NCBI GenBank assembly: GCA_964451365.1 | Contig: CAYVIB010000016.1 | Span: forward strand, 32,861-96,860 | Source of the DNA: CAYVIB01 sp964451365 | GTDB lineage: Bacteria; Pseudomonadota; Gammaproteobacteria; Pseudomonadales; Cellvibrionaceae | DNA length: 64,000 bases | Direction of reading: 5' to 3' | In this document: positions 41,498 through 49,401 of the stretch, one piece after another | How the letters are laid out: each line of letters begins with the position of its first letter | Numbering within the stretch: the stretch's first letter is position 1 | Made by a program: the position numbers and the translations under genes | Notes under the pieces: model-generated | Told to the model about the DNA's origin: nothing | The model's input: the letters and a program-made list of their open reading frames with translations, nothing else | The model's database searches: none

Positions 41498-42037
41498 AAT
41501 AATCGTGATAATGCCAAAGGGCGTTCCAAAAAAGCGGCAATCAATGACCAGATTGAGGCCAAGGAGGTACGGCTGATCGCGGCCGACGGTGAGCAGGTAG
41601 GCATTGTGTCTATCGACGAAGCGCTCGCCAAGGCGCAGGCGGACAATTTGGACCTGGTGGAGATTGCGCCGGACGCCGAGCCTGTGGTTTGCAAAATCAT
41701 GGATTATGGAAAGCACCTCTTTGAGGCCAAAAAGGCCAAAGCGGCTTCCAAGAAGAAGCAAAAGCAGCAACAGATCAAGGAGATGAAGTTCCGCCCCGGT
41801 ACCGACGAGGGCGACTACAAGATCAAGCTGCGCAACATTACCCGCTTCCTGGAGCACGGGGACAAAGCCAAAATCTCCCTGCGCTACCGGGGCCGCGAAC
41901 TAGCCCACCAGGAACTGGGGATGGAAATGATGAAGCGGATCGAAACCGATTTGGCGGAAATGGGCGTGGTGGAGCAATATCCGAAAATGGAAGGCCGCCA
42001 GTTGATCATGGTGGTTGCGCCGAAAAAGAAAAAGTAA
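41489..42037 (+). CDS. infC: Translation initiation factor IF-3
   Basis: The protein of about 180 residues binds the 30S subunit and checks start codons. The N-terminal domain has AINDQIEAKEVRLIAADGEQ and LDLVEIAPDAEPVVCKIMDYG. A Lys-rich linker follows (FEAKKAKAASKKKQKQQQ), then the C-terminal domain with EMKFRPGTDEGDYKIK, FLEHGDKAKISLRYRGRE and the basic end. No ATG is available at the start. TTG at 41489 is the outermost in-frame candidate, while ATT at 41495 fits the ribosome site better. It lies between thrS and rpmI as in nearly all relatives. Confidence 0.95.
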   Translation: MTINNRDNAKGRSKKAAINDQIEAKEVRLIAADGEQVGIVSIDEALAKAQADNLDLVEIAPDAEPVVCKIMDYGKHLFEAKKAKAASKKKQKQQQIKEMKFRPGTDEGDYKIKLRNITRFLEHGDKAKISLRYRGRELAHQELGMEMMKRIETDLAEMGVVEQYPKMEGRQLIMVVAPKKKK

Positions 42038-42088
42038 CTGACTTGTGATTTCGTATCCGGACAACGCTTTCGTTTCTGGACATGTTCC

Positions 42089-42118
42089 GTAGGGGCACTC
42101 CTCGCGGGTGCCCAGCGG
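42089..42118. repeat. Partial palindromic repeat between infC and rpmI
   Basis: GTAGGGGCACTCCTCGCGG then GTGCCCAGCGG: GGGCACTC/GCGGGTGCCC forms one hairpin of the GTAGGGGC family, lacking the right-hand half. Confidence 0.6.
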
Positions 42119-42267
42119 CAATCACCCAGGCAAAAAGAATTAACCTATTTTGAGCCGCGAGCATTAAGCACGAAGCTCAAAACCAACGAGTGGCCGGGCT
42201 CTTTAGCTGCCTGGGTCACTCCAAAGTAAAACCGGGAGCGACAGCTCTCATTTATGGAGAAGTCACC

Positions 42268-42462
42268 ATGCCGAAAGCTAAAGTACACAGTGGAGCAGCC
42301 AAGCGGTTCAAAAAAACCGCCGCCGGCTATAAACACAAGCGGGCCTTTAAAAGCCACATCCTCACCAAAATGACCACCAAACGTAAGCGTCACCTGCGCG
42401 GCACCAGCATTTTGAATCCTGCTGACAAGGCGTCCGTTGACCGTATGTTGCGCGCCAAGTAA
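42268..42462 (+). CDS. rpmI: 50S ribosomal protein L35
   Basis: The 64-residue basic protein begins MPKAKVHSGAAKRFKKTAAG and continues YKHKRAFKSHILTKMTTKRK, a full-length L35. The ATG at 42268 follows a TGGAGAAG ribosome site; an upstream extension is not conserved sequence. It is followed 37 nt later by rplT. In E. coli L20 represses this pair through the leader; no structure was tested here. Confidence 0.96.
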   Translation: MPKAKVHSGAAKRFKKTAAGYKHKRAFKSHILTKMTTKRKRHLRGTSILNPADKASVDRMLRAK

Positions 42463-42499
42463 TTGGCCGGTTCCCACACTATTTTGAGAGGATAAAGTT

Positions 42500-42859
42500 A
42501 TGGCCCGTGTAAAACGTGGAGTAGTGGCGCGCCGCAGTCACAAAAAAGTTCTGAAAGCAGCAAAAGGGTATTACGGAGCGCGCTCGCGCGTGTTTCGTGT
42601 CGCCAAGCAAGCCGTTATCAAAGCCGGACAATACGCCTATCGCGATCGTCGCAATAAAAAGCGTAACTTCCGTGCGTTGTGGATCACGCGTATCAACGCG
42701 CAATCCCGGGCGGAAGGTCTGACCTACAGCCGCCTGATTGCAGGTTTGAAAAAAGCGAATATCACGCTGGATCGTCGTGTGCTGGCGGATATCGCCATTC
42801 ACGACAAAGCGGCTTTTGCAAACATAGTAGCCAAGGCTAAAGATGCCTTAGCCGCTTGA
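42500..42859 (+). CDS. rplT: 50S ribosomal protein L20
   Basis: The 119-residue assembly protein of the large subunit has MARVKRGVVARRSHKKVLKA, YYGARSRVFRVAKQAV, YAYRDRRNKKRNFRALWI and RINAQSRAEGLTYSRLI, essentially canonical. ATG with GAGGATAA 7 nt upstream. A small GAGCC/GGCTC hairpin (42872-42884) and a strong terminator follow. Confidence 0.97.
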   Translation: MARVKRGVVARRSHKKVLKAAKGYYGARSRVFRVAKQAVIKAGQYAYRDRRNKKRNFRALWITRINAQSRAEGLTYSRLIAGLKKANITLDRRVLADIAIHDKAAFANIVAKAKDALAA

Positions 42860-42906
42860 TCGAGTGTAACTGAGCCTTCGGCTCAAACATTCGAAACTTA
42901 TCAAGA

Positions 42907-42936
42907 GGGAAGGGCCCGGGCACTTCCCTTTTTTTT
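42907..42936 (+). terminator. Rho-independent terminator between rplT and pheS
   Basis: GGGAAG / CTTCCC stem around a GGCCCGGGC-containing loop, followed by eight T residues. pheS starts 55 nt later, so some transcripts may read through or a pheS promoter lies here, as with the pheST attenuator region of enterics. Confidence 0.82.
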
Positions 42937-42990
42937 GCATGAATTACTTCATCAATGCGAATCTCTACAAAAGTTAACCAAGAGTATTGA

Positions 42991-44004
42991 ATGGAAAATT
43001 TAAGTAGCCTGACCGACGACGCGCTCGACCTGATTGAAAAAGCACAGGATCTTTCATCGCTGGATCAGGTTCGGGTGGATTATCTCGGCAAAAAAGGCCG
43101 GATTACTTCGCTGCTGAAATCGCTTGGCAATCTGTCAGCGGAAGAAAGGCCGGCTGCCGGAGCGAAAATCAACGAAGCCAAATCGCGCGTGCAGGAACAG
43201 ATAAACCTGCGCAAAACCGCGCTGGAAAACGCTGCGGTACAACAAAAGCTGGCGGCGGAAATCATTGACGTTACACTGGCGGGTCGCAGGGCCGAACGCG
43301 GGGGACTGCATCCCATTACCCGCACCCTGAGACGTATCGAGTCGATATTCACTTCAGTTGGTTATGAAGTTGCAGAGGGACCGGAAATCGAGGATGACTT
43401 TCACAATTTCGAAGCGCTGAACATTCCGGCCCATCACCCGGCCCGCGCAATGCACGATACCTTCTATGTTGATGCTAGCCATGTACTGCGCACCCACACC
43501 TCGCCGGTTCAGGTACGAATCATGCAGGCACAAGAGCCGCCTGTGCGGGTCATCTGCCCCGGGCGGGTTTACCGATGTGATTCCGATATAACGCATACAC
43601 CGATGTTTCACCAGGTTGAAGGACTCGTGGTTGACACTGATATCAGTTTTGCCGACCTCAAAGGCACGGTCGACCAGTTTCTGAAATCTTTTTTCGAAGC
43701 GGATGTGGCAGTGCGCTTCCGCCCGTCCTATTTCCCGTTTACTGAACCTTCCGCCGAGATGGATATTCAATGCACCAGTTGCGGTGGCGAGGGGTGCCGT
43801 GTGTGCAAGCACACCGGTTGGCTGGAAGTCGGGGGCTGTGGAATGGTGCACCCCAACGTATTCGAAGCCTGCGGTGTGGACAATAAAAAATATTCCGGTT
43901 TTGCCTTTGGTATGGGGGTCGAGCGCCTGGCGATGCTGCGCTACGGTGTTAACGATTTGCGGATGTTTTTCGAAAACGACCTGAATTTTCTCAAACAATT
44001 TTAA
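42991..44004 (+). CDS. pheS: Phenylalanyl-tRNA synthetase subunit alpha
   Basis: The 337-residue subunit carries the catalytic class II core. The N-terminal coiled coil (residues about 1-85) is followed by HPITRTLRRIESIF, FEALNIPAHHPARAMHDTFY (motif 1/2 region), HTSPVQVRIM, and motif 3 with FGMGVERLAMLRYGVNDLR. The insert CTSCGGEGCRVCKHTGWLE at about 257-275 holds four cysteines, a form known in Pseudomonas PheS. Its partner pheT should follow immediately but is separated by ugd and a repeat. Confidence 0.97.
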   Translation: MENLSSLTDDALDLIEKAQDLSSLDQVRVDYLGKKGRITSLLKSLGNLSAEERPAAGAKINEAKSRVQEQINLRKTALENAAVQQKLAAEIIDVTLAGRRAERGGLHPITRTLRRIESIFTSVGYEVAEGPEIEDDFHNFEALNIPAHHPARAMHDTFYVDASHVLRTHTSPVQVRIMQAQEPPVRVICPGRVYRCDSDITHTPMFHQVEGLVVDTDISFADLKGTVDQFLKSFFEADVAVRFRPSYFPFTEPSAEMDIQCTSCGGEGCRVCKHTGWLEVGGCGMVHPNVFEACGVDNKKYSGFAFGMGVERLAMLRYGVNDLRMFFENDLNFLKQF

Positions 44005-44013
44005 GGGCATAAC

Positions 44014-45348
44014 ATGAAAGTTTCTATTTTTGGTACAGGGTATGTAGGCTTGGTCACCGGTTCGTGCCTGGCGCACTCCGGTCACAATGTCACCTGTGTG
44101 GATATTGACGAGGACAAGGTCAAGCGCCTGACCGCCGGCGAAATTCCGATTTTCGAACCGGGGCTGGAAGGGGTTGTAAAGCAATCCGTCAAGGAAGGCC
44201 GTCTGCATTTCACCACCAGCGCCAAGGAAGCCGTCGACCACGCGGAAGTGATCTTTATTGCCGTCGGCACGCCGCCGGATGAAGATGGTGCGGCGGACCT
44301 GCGTTACGTATTGCAGGTTGCCCAATCCGTAGGCGAGCATATGCAGGAATATCGCCTGGTGGTAAATAAATCGACAGTGCCCGTGGGCAGCGCGGATAAG
44401 GTAAAGGCGAAGATTGCCGAAACGTTAAAAACCCGTGGTGCGGATATTCCCTACGACGTCGCGTCCAACCCGGAATTTTTGAAAGAGGGTGCGGCGGTTT
44501 CGGATTTTATGAAGCCCGACCGCATTGTGGTGGGTGCGGAATCCGAACGCGTTAAAAAACTGATGCGCGAGCTTTATGCGCCGTTTAACCGCAATCACGA
44601 AAAACTGATGTTTATGGACGTGCGTTCGGCGGAGCTGACCAAGTACGCCGCCAACGCGATGCTGGCGACAAAAATCAGTTTTATGAATGAATTGTCGCGT
44701 ATCTCGGAAAAACTCGGCGCAGATATCGAACTGGTGCGCCGCGGCATCGGCTCCGACCCCCGTATCGGTTACAGCTTTATTTATCCCGGCTGCGGTTACG
44801 GTGGTTCCTGTTTTCCAAAAGATGTTAAGGCGCTGGTGCGCACCGCCAATTCCATCGACGAACCGGCGGAATTGCTTACCGCGGTGGAGAGTGTGAACGA
44901 TTCGCAAAAACTGGTGCTGGTAAACAAACTCAGGGAACACTTCTCGGGCGATCTAAAAGGCAAAACCATCGCCATTTGGGGGCTCGCGTTCAAACCCAAC
45001 ACGGACGACATGCGCGAAGCACCGAGCCGCGTTGTAATGGAACATTTGTGGGATGCGGGTGCGAAAGTACAGGCTTATGACCCGGAAGCCATCAAGGAAA
45101 CCAAGCGTATTTACGGTGACCGTGACGACTTGCGTTTGACCAATAATGAATATGAAGCGCTCAATGGCGCGGACGCCCTGGTGGTATGTACCGAGTGGTC
45201 CGCCTTCCGCTCGCCGGATTGGGCGAAAGCCGCAACACTGCTGAAAAACAAGGTGGTGTTCGATGGTCGCAACCTTTACGAACCGGACCTGATGGCGGAA
45301 AAAGGTTACACTCACTACGCCATAGGCCGCCAAGTCATCAAAGTTTAA
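44014..45348 (+). CDS. ugd: UDP-glucose/GDP-mannose 6-dehydrogenase family protein, probably UDP-glucose dehydrogenase
   Basis: The 444-residue cytoplasmic enzyme oxidises a nucleotide sugar twice with NAD. The N-terminal Rossmann motif is KVSIFGTGYVGLVTGSCLA, then VGTPPDEDGAADLRYV, NKSTVPVGSADKV, SNPEFLKEGAAV and FMKPDRIVVG; the catalytic cysteine is in GYGGSCFPKDVKAL. The C-terminal domain has AIWGLAFKPNTDDMREAPS. The UDP-glucose enzyme is the best guess; GDP-mannose dehydrogenase is a less likely alternative. It starts 10 nt after pheS and would be co-transcribed. UDP-glucuronate would serve the polysaccharide locus. Confidence 0.92.
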   Translation: MKVSIFGTGYVGLVTGSCLAHSGHNVTCVDIDEDKVKRLTAGEIPIFEPGLEGVVKQSVKEGRLHFTTSAKEAVDHAEVIFIAVGTPPDEDGAADLRYVLQVAQSVGEHMQEYRLVVNKSTVPVGSADKVKAKIAETLKTRGADIPYDVASNPEFLKEGAAVSDFMKPDRIVVGAESERVKKLMRELYAPFNRNHEKLMFMDVRSAELTKYAANAMLATKISFMNELSRISEKLGADIELVRRGIGSDPRIGYSFIYPGCGYGGSCFPKDVKALVRTANSIDEPAELLTAVESVNDSQKLVLVNKLREHFSGDLKGKTIAIWGLAFKPNTDDMREAPSRVVMEHLWDAGAKVQAYDPEAIKETKRIYGDRDDLRLTNNEYEALNGADALVVCTEWSAFRSPDWAKAATLLKNKVVFDGRNLYEPDLMAEKGYTHYAIGRQVIKV

Positions 45349-45352
45349 CTAT

Positions 45353-45492
45353 GTAGGGGCGCCCCTCGCGGGTGCCCGGGCGGGGGCAAGCCCCGCCCCT
45401 ACGAATTACATTGTAGGGCGGGTAAGCGCAGTGCCACCCGCCACTGATTCTGCAGAAAAAACGGCGGGTGGCGCTTTGCTTATCCGCCCTAC
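45353..45492. repeat. Double palindromic repeat between ugd and pheT
   Basis: Two full units in a row. 45353-45403 is GTAGGGGCGCCCCTCGCGGG...GGCGGGGGCAAGCCCCGCCCCTAC. 45413-45492 is GTAGGGCGGGTAAGCGCAG, then CCACCCGCC, GGCGGGTGG and GCTTTGCTTATCCGCCCTAC. This is the most complete example of the family in the window and ends 18 nt before the pheT ATG. Confidence 0.85.
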
Positions 45493-45510
45493 GGGGAAGC
45501 GAAATAAAAA

Positions 45511-47898
45511 ATGAAATTCAGCGAATCCTGGCTGAGAGAATGGGTTAATCCGGACATCAGCACACAACAACTGGTTGACGAACTGACCATGGCCGGTCTG
45601 GAGGTGGATGCCGTTGAACCGGTAGCCGGCAAATTCAGCAAGGTTGTGGTGGGCGAAATCGTTTCCGTGCAACAACATCCGGATGCGGACAAGCTGCGAG
45701 TGTGTAGAGTTGCCGGTTCGCCAGAGGGAGAGTTGCAGGTGGTCTGCGGCGCGCCCAACGCGCGGCCGGGAATTAAGGTGCCATTTGCCCTCGTGGGCGC
45801 GGAACTGCCTCCCGGTGAGGACGGCAAAAAATTCTCCATCAAAAAATCCAAACTGCGCGGCGTGGAATCCTTCGGCATGCTCTGCGCCCAGACCGAACTG
45901 CAGGCGGGTGACGACGATTCCGGCTTGTGGGAATTACCTCCCGACGCGCCCACGGGCGAAGATTTGGGCCGGTATCTCGGCCTCAATGACAATATTATCG
46001 ATGTCGACCTCACTCCGAATCGCAGTGACTGTTTGAGCATCAAAGGGCTGGCCCGGGAAGTGGGTGTGCTGAATCGCATCGCTGTCAATGCTCCGGCTAT
46101 CGAACTTGTCGCGTCAAAAAGCGCTGATACCTTTCCGGTTGAATTGAAAGCGGGTGATGCGTGCCCGCGTTACGTCGGACGCGTTATCAAAAACATCGAT
46201 ATCTCCAGACCGAGTCCGCTGTGGCTGCAGGAAAAACTTCGCCGCAGTGGCCTGCGTTCGAAAGATGCGGTGGTGGATATCACCAACTACATCCTGCTGG
46301 AACTCGGTCAGCCAATGCACGCATTTGACCTGGCGAAGCTGAATAAGGGTATTCACGTTCGCCTTGCAAATCAGGGAGAAAAGTTGACCCTGCTGGACGA
46401 CCAGGAAATGGAATTGAACAACGATACACTGGTGATCGCCGACCAGTCTGGCGCGATCGCGATGGCCGGCATTATGGGTGGCAAATCCACGGCGGTATCG
46501 GGTAAGACAATGGATATCTTCCTTGAAAGCGCCTTCTTCAGCCCGCTTGCGATTGCCGGGCGGGCGCGTTCCTACGGCCTACACACGGATTCTTCCCACC
46601 GCTTTGAGCGGGGTGTCGATTACGAAGGTGCCCAGGCGGCAGTGGAAAGAGCGACCCGCCTGCTGCTCGATATTGTTGGCGGGGAACCGGGACCGACGGT
46701 GGTCGTGGAAGATAAGTCAAAACTTCCTGGAAGAAAATCGGTTTCGCTGTCGAAGGCCCGAATTGAAAAAGGTCTGGGTTTCGCCATTCCCGGCGCGGAT
46801 GTGGAAGATATTCTTTTGCGCCTGGGCCTCGTAGTTGAGTCGCAAAACAATGACGGTTGGACCTTTTCGGTACCGAGTTATCGTTTCGATATTGCGATCG
46901 AAGCGGACCTGCTCGAAGAGCTGGCGCGAATCTACGGTTATAACCGTTTGCCCAATACCGATCTGGTGATGTCCATCGTGCTGCCACAAAAGAGCGAGAA
47001 AAAAGTGTCGGTACAGTCGCTGGCGGATCACATGGTTTCCCGCGATTACCAGGAGGCAGTCACCTACAGTTTTATCGATCCAAAAATTCATTCTGTATTC
47101 GAGCCGGAATTGAAGGGCGTTGAACTGCTGAACCCCATCAGTGCCGATATGAGCGTAATGAGAACCAGCCTGGTGCCGGGACTGGTGCAGACGCTTCGAT
47201 ACAACGTCAATCGCCAAGCGCAACGCGTGCGCGTATTTGAAGTCGGCATGATATTTATTCCCGATGGGGAGGAGCTGGTTCAGAGGCAATCCATTGCCGG
47301 GCTGGTGTTTGGCCGTCGCGACGATGTGGCCTGGAACGCGGACAAGCGGGAAGTGGACTTCTACGATATCAAGGGCGACCTGGAATCGTTGTTTGACTTA
47401 ACCGGTCAGCAGGTGGCGTTCGAGGCGGGTGAGCAGCACGCGATGCACCCCGGCCAGACGGCGAGGGTGTGTGTCGATGGCCAGGACGCGGGTTTTATCG
47501 GCAGTCTTCATCCGCAGGTTTTGCAGCAACTGGACATCGGCAGGTCCGTGTTTGTGTTCGAAATTCAGTTGTCGGCGTTGATTCCGGCTTCGGTCCCGAA
47601 ATTCAGCCCCCTGTCGAAATTTCCGGAAGTTAGCCGGGATTTGGCTATAGTTGTTGACAAAACCGTCAAAGTTGCCGACCTGGAAGCGGAAATTGCAGCA
47701 AATGCAGGAGATTACCTGAAGAACTTAAAGGTGTTTGACGTTTATAGCGGTGAAGGTATTGATCCACAAAGAAAAAGTGTTGCTTTTAGCTTGACGTATC
47801 AACATCCTTCGCGCACTCTTAATGAGGAAGAAATCAGTGCTTCCGAAGCTTGCATCCTCAAGCAACTGGAAGTGGAATTTAATGCCAGACTCAGGTGA
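45511..47898 (+). CDS. pheT: Phenylalanyl-tRNA synthetase subunit beta
   Basis: The 795-residue subunit contains the N-terminal tRNA-binding (OB/EMAP-like) domain with KFSKVVVGEIVSVQQHPDAD, the B3/B4 editing domain (SKSTAVSGKTMDIFLESAFF and GRARSYGLHTDSSHRFERGV), B5, the catalytic-like core, and the C-terminal anticodon-recognition FDX domain (FSPLSKFPEVSRDLAIVVD). Length matches the family. Its stop overlaps the Shine-Dalgarno site of ihfA. The separation from pheS by ugd is unusual. Confidence 0.97.
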   Translation: MKFSESWLREWVNPDISTQQLVDELTMAGLEVDAVEPVAGKFSKVVVGEIVSVQQHPDADKLRVCRVAGSPEGELQVVCGAPNARPGIKVPFALVGAELPPGEDGKKFSIKKSKLRGVESFGMLCAQTELQAGDDDSGLWELPPDAPTGEDLGRYLGLNDNIIDVDLTPNRSDCLSIKGLAREVGVLNRIAVNAPAIELVASKSADTFPVELKAGDACPRYVGRVIKNIDISRPSPLWLQEKLRRSGLRSKDAVVDITNYILLELGQPMHAFDLAKLNKGIHVRLANQGEKLTLLDDQEMELNNDTLVIADQSGAIAMAGIMGGKSTAVSGKTMDIFLESAFFSPLAIAGRARSYGLHTDSSHRFERGVDYEGAQAAVERATRLLLDIVGGEPGPTVVVEDKSKLPGRKSVSLSKARIEKGLGFAIPGADVEDILLRLGLVVESQNNDGWTFSVPSYRFDIAIEADLLEELARIYGYNRLPNTDLVMSIVLPQKSEKKVSVQSLADHMVSRDYQEAVTYSFIDPKIHSVFEPELKGVELLNPISADMSVMRTSLVPGLVQTLRYNVNRQAQRVRVFEVGMIFIPDGEELVQRQSIAGLVFGRRDDVAWNADKREVDFYDIKGDLESLFDLTGQQVAFEAGEQHAMHPGQTARVCVDGQDAGFIGSLHPQVLQQLDIGRSVFVFEIQLSALIPASVPKFSPLSKFPEVSRDLAIVVDKTVKVADLEAEIAANAGDYLKNLKVFDVYSGEGIDPQRKSVAFSLTYQHPSRTLNEEEISASEACILKQLEVEFNARLR

Positions 47899-47902
47899 AA
47901 CC

Positions 47903-48208
47903 ATGTCGGAATCGCTGACCAAAGCGGACTTAGCAGAGAAGCTGTATGAGGAGCTGGGTTTTAACAAGCGGGAGGCAAAAGAGCTTGTTGAGCTGTTCTT
48001 TGAAGAGATCCGTAATTCCCTCGAAGCCAATGAGCAGGTCAAATTGTCAGGTTTTGGCAATTTTGATTTGCGCGATAAAAAACAGAGACCGGGAAGAAAT
48101 CCCAAAACCGGAGAAGAAATTCCTATCACCGCCCGAAGAGTGGTAACATTTCGTCCGGGGCAGAAACTGAAGGCTCGAGTAGAAGCTTATGCTGGAACCA
48201 AGTCATAA
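47903..48208 (+). CDS. ihfA: Integration host factor subunit alpha
   Basis: The 101-residue protein reads LTKADLAEKLYEELGFNKRE, VKLSGFGNFDLRDKKQRPG and RNPKTGEEIPITARRVVTF, standard IHF-alpha. The ATG at 47903 follows AGGTGA by 4 nt, at the pheT stop; in-frame starts inside pheT add no conserved sequence. Partner of IhfB (15383). Location after pheT is conserved in proteobacteria. Confidence 0.96.
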   Translation: MSESLTKADLAEKLYEELGFNKREAKELVELFFEEIRNSLEANEQVKLSGFGNFDLRDKKQRPGRNPKTGEEIPITARRVVTFRPGQKLKARVEAYAGTKS

Positions 48209-48545
48209 CGACGAACTTCCTGTTATTCCCGGCAAGCGCTACTTCACCATCGGTGAGGTCAGCGAGCTTTGCGCGGTCAAGCCACACGTGCTGCGTTACT
48301 GGGAGCAGGAATTTCCGCAGTTAAAACCGGTCAAGCGCCGGGGAAACCGTCGCTACTATCAGAGGCAGGATGTCTTGACAATCCGCCAGATACGCTCATT
48401 GCTGTACGACCAGGGCTTCACCATTGGCGGTGCCCGCCAGCAAATGAACGGGGATGCGGGCAAACCCGAGCAGATCCATCTGGACAGCCTGGTTAAACAG
48501 ATGATCAGGGAGTTGGAAGAGGTTCTTTCCCTGCTGAAAACCTGA
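48189..48545 (+). CDS. MerR-family transcriptional regulator (ihfA-linked)
   Basis: The 118-residue protein has the MerR DNA-binding domain at residues about 17-85: YFTIGEVSELCAVKPHVLRY, WEQEFPQLKPVKRRGNRRYY, DVLTIRQIRSLLYDQGFTI, followed by a short dimerisation helix (VKQMIRELEEVLSLLK). There is no metal-binding C-terminal loop. A regulator of this type sits next to ihfA and tRNA-Pro in pseudomonads; its target is not known. It overlaps ihfA by 20 nt. Confidence 0.92.
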   Translation: MLEPSHNDELPVIPGKRYFTIGEVSELCAVKPHVLRYWEQEFPQLKPVKRRGNRRYYQRQDVLTIRQIRSLLYDQGFTIGGARQQMNGDAGKPEQIHLDSLVKQMIRELEEVLSLLKT

Positions 48546-48614
48546 TTTCAGCTTTATTTCCCCTTGCATTCCACGTATCAATCCGTATGATTGCTGCCTC
48601 TTTCAGGCAGCAAG

Positions 48615-48644
48615 TGTTGGGATTCATTTCATTCATCCCAACCT
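48615..48644. repeat. Palindromic repeat of the TTGGGATTCA family before tRNA-Pro
   Basis: GTTGGGATTCATTTCATTC followed by ATCCCAACC: a GTTGGGAT/ATCCCAAC stem with the same ATTCATTTCATTC centre as the copy at 1780-1815. Confidence 0.65.
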
Positions 48645-48679
48645 CCGGCCACGGGCCGGATTACAGCGTCAATAGAATT

Positions 48680-48756
48680 CGGAGTGTAGCGCAGCCTGGT
48701 AGCGCACCACACTGGGGGTGTGGTGGTCGTCGGTTCAAATCCGGCCACTCCGACCA
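48680..48756 (+). tRNA. tRNA-Pro (GGG)
   Basis: A 77-nt cloverleaf with acceptor stem CGGAGTG/CACTCCG, anticodon arm CACAC-TGGGGGT-GTGTG (anticodon GGG), T-arm GGTTCAAATCC and an encoded CCA. It follows the MerR gene, as in Pseudomonas. The gap after it (48757-48991) holds a degenerate repeat near 48798-48823 and an AT-rich stretch before the next gene. Confidence 0.96.
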
Positions 48757-48991
48757 TTTCTTTCCTTCCAAATTAATCTGACTGACTTGTCTGCCTGCGG
48801 CGGGTGACGCCGTGCTTACCCGACGCTGCATGGCATCCCATTCCCTGGCATAAATCCACCAAAAACCAATTGCGTGCCAATTGTACAAAAAGGTCAAAAA
48901 ATCATCTCAAAATTGAGAACTCCATCATCCGAACCCCGAATTCATGCTTTATTATTAATTGCATTCGCTAACTTATCATTCGGAGGAATGA

Positions 48992-49351
48992 ATGGACGAC
49001 AGAAACTGGTTGCTCAACTGGCAGGCTATCCGCCACGCAAAAGAGTGTATTGCTATCGTTAAAGACGAGCTCAATATTAAACTGAAGCTTTCCCACCCTC
49101 AGTTTATTCGGCTTTTACACGAATATACCGAAGCAACCGATTCGGAAATGCTGCGAGCATCGTTTGAAAAACTGATTGCCTACGCCGACTATGATCTGGA
49201 GCTGGACAAAAATAAAGCCGTTGCGGCGGAGAATGTTGTATCCATGCCCTTGAAGTCCAGCGTTAAGAAGTTAAAAGCGGCTGCGGAAGAGGATGTCATG
49301 GCAGACGGTAAGCGCGATGGGAAAAAGATCTATCGCGGACAACCGATTTAA
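48992..49351 (+). CDS. Small protein of unknown function
   Basis: The 119-residue protein is not recognised. It is cytoplasmic by appearance: a helical N-terminal part (NWQAIRHAKECIAIVKDELN), FIRLLHEYTEATDSEMLRAS, and a charged, Ala/Lys-rich C-terminus with no membrane segment. A good ribosome site (CGGAGG) lies 5 nt before the ATG, and a clear terminator follows, so it is a real single gene. Nothing in it points to a function. Confidence 0.75.
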   Translation: MDDRNWLLNWQAIRHAKECIAIVKDELNIKLKLSHPQFIRLLHEYTEATDSEMLRASFEKLIAYADYDLELDKNKAVAAENVVSMPLKSSVKKLKAAAEEDVMADGKRDGKKIYRGQPI

Positions 49352-49375
49352 ACCCTTCTACTCCCACTCTCTTTG

Positions 49376-49401
49376 AAAAGGCAGCGTAAGCTGCCTTTTT
49401 A
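49376..49401 (+). terminator. Rho-independent terminator after the small unknown gene
   Basis: AAAAGGCAGC / GCTGCCTTTTT stem with a 4-nt loop and T run. The next gene ends here on the other strand, so it may serve both. Confidence 0.87.
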
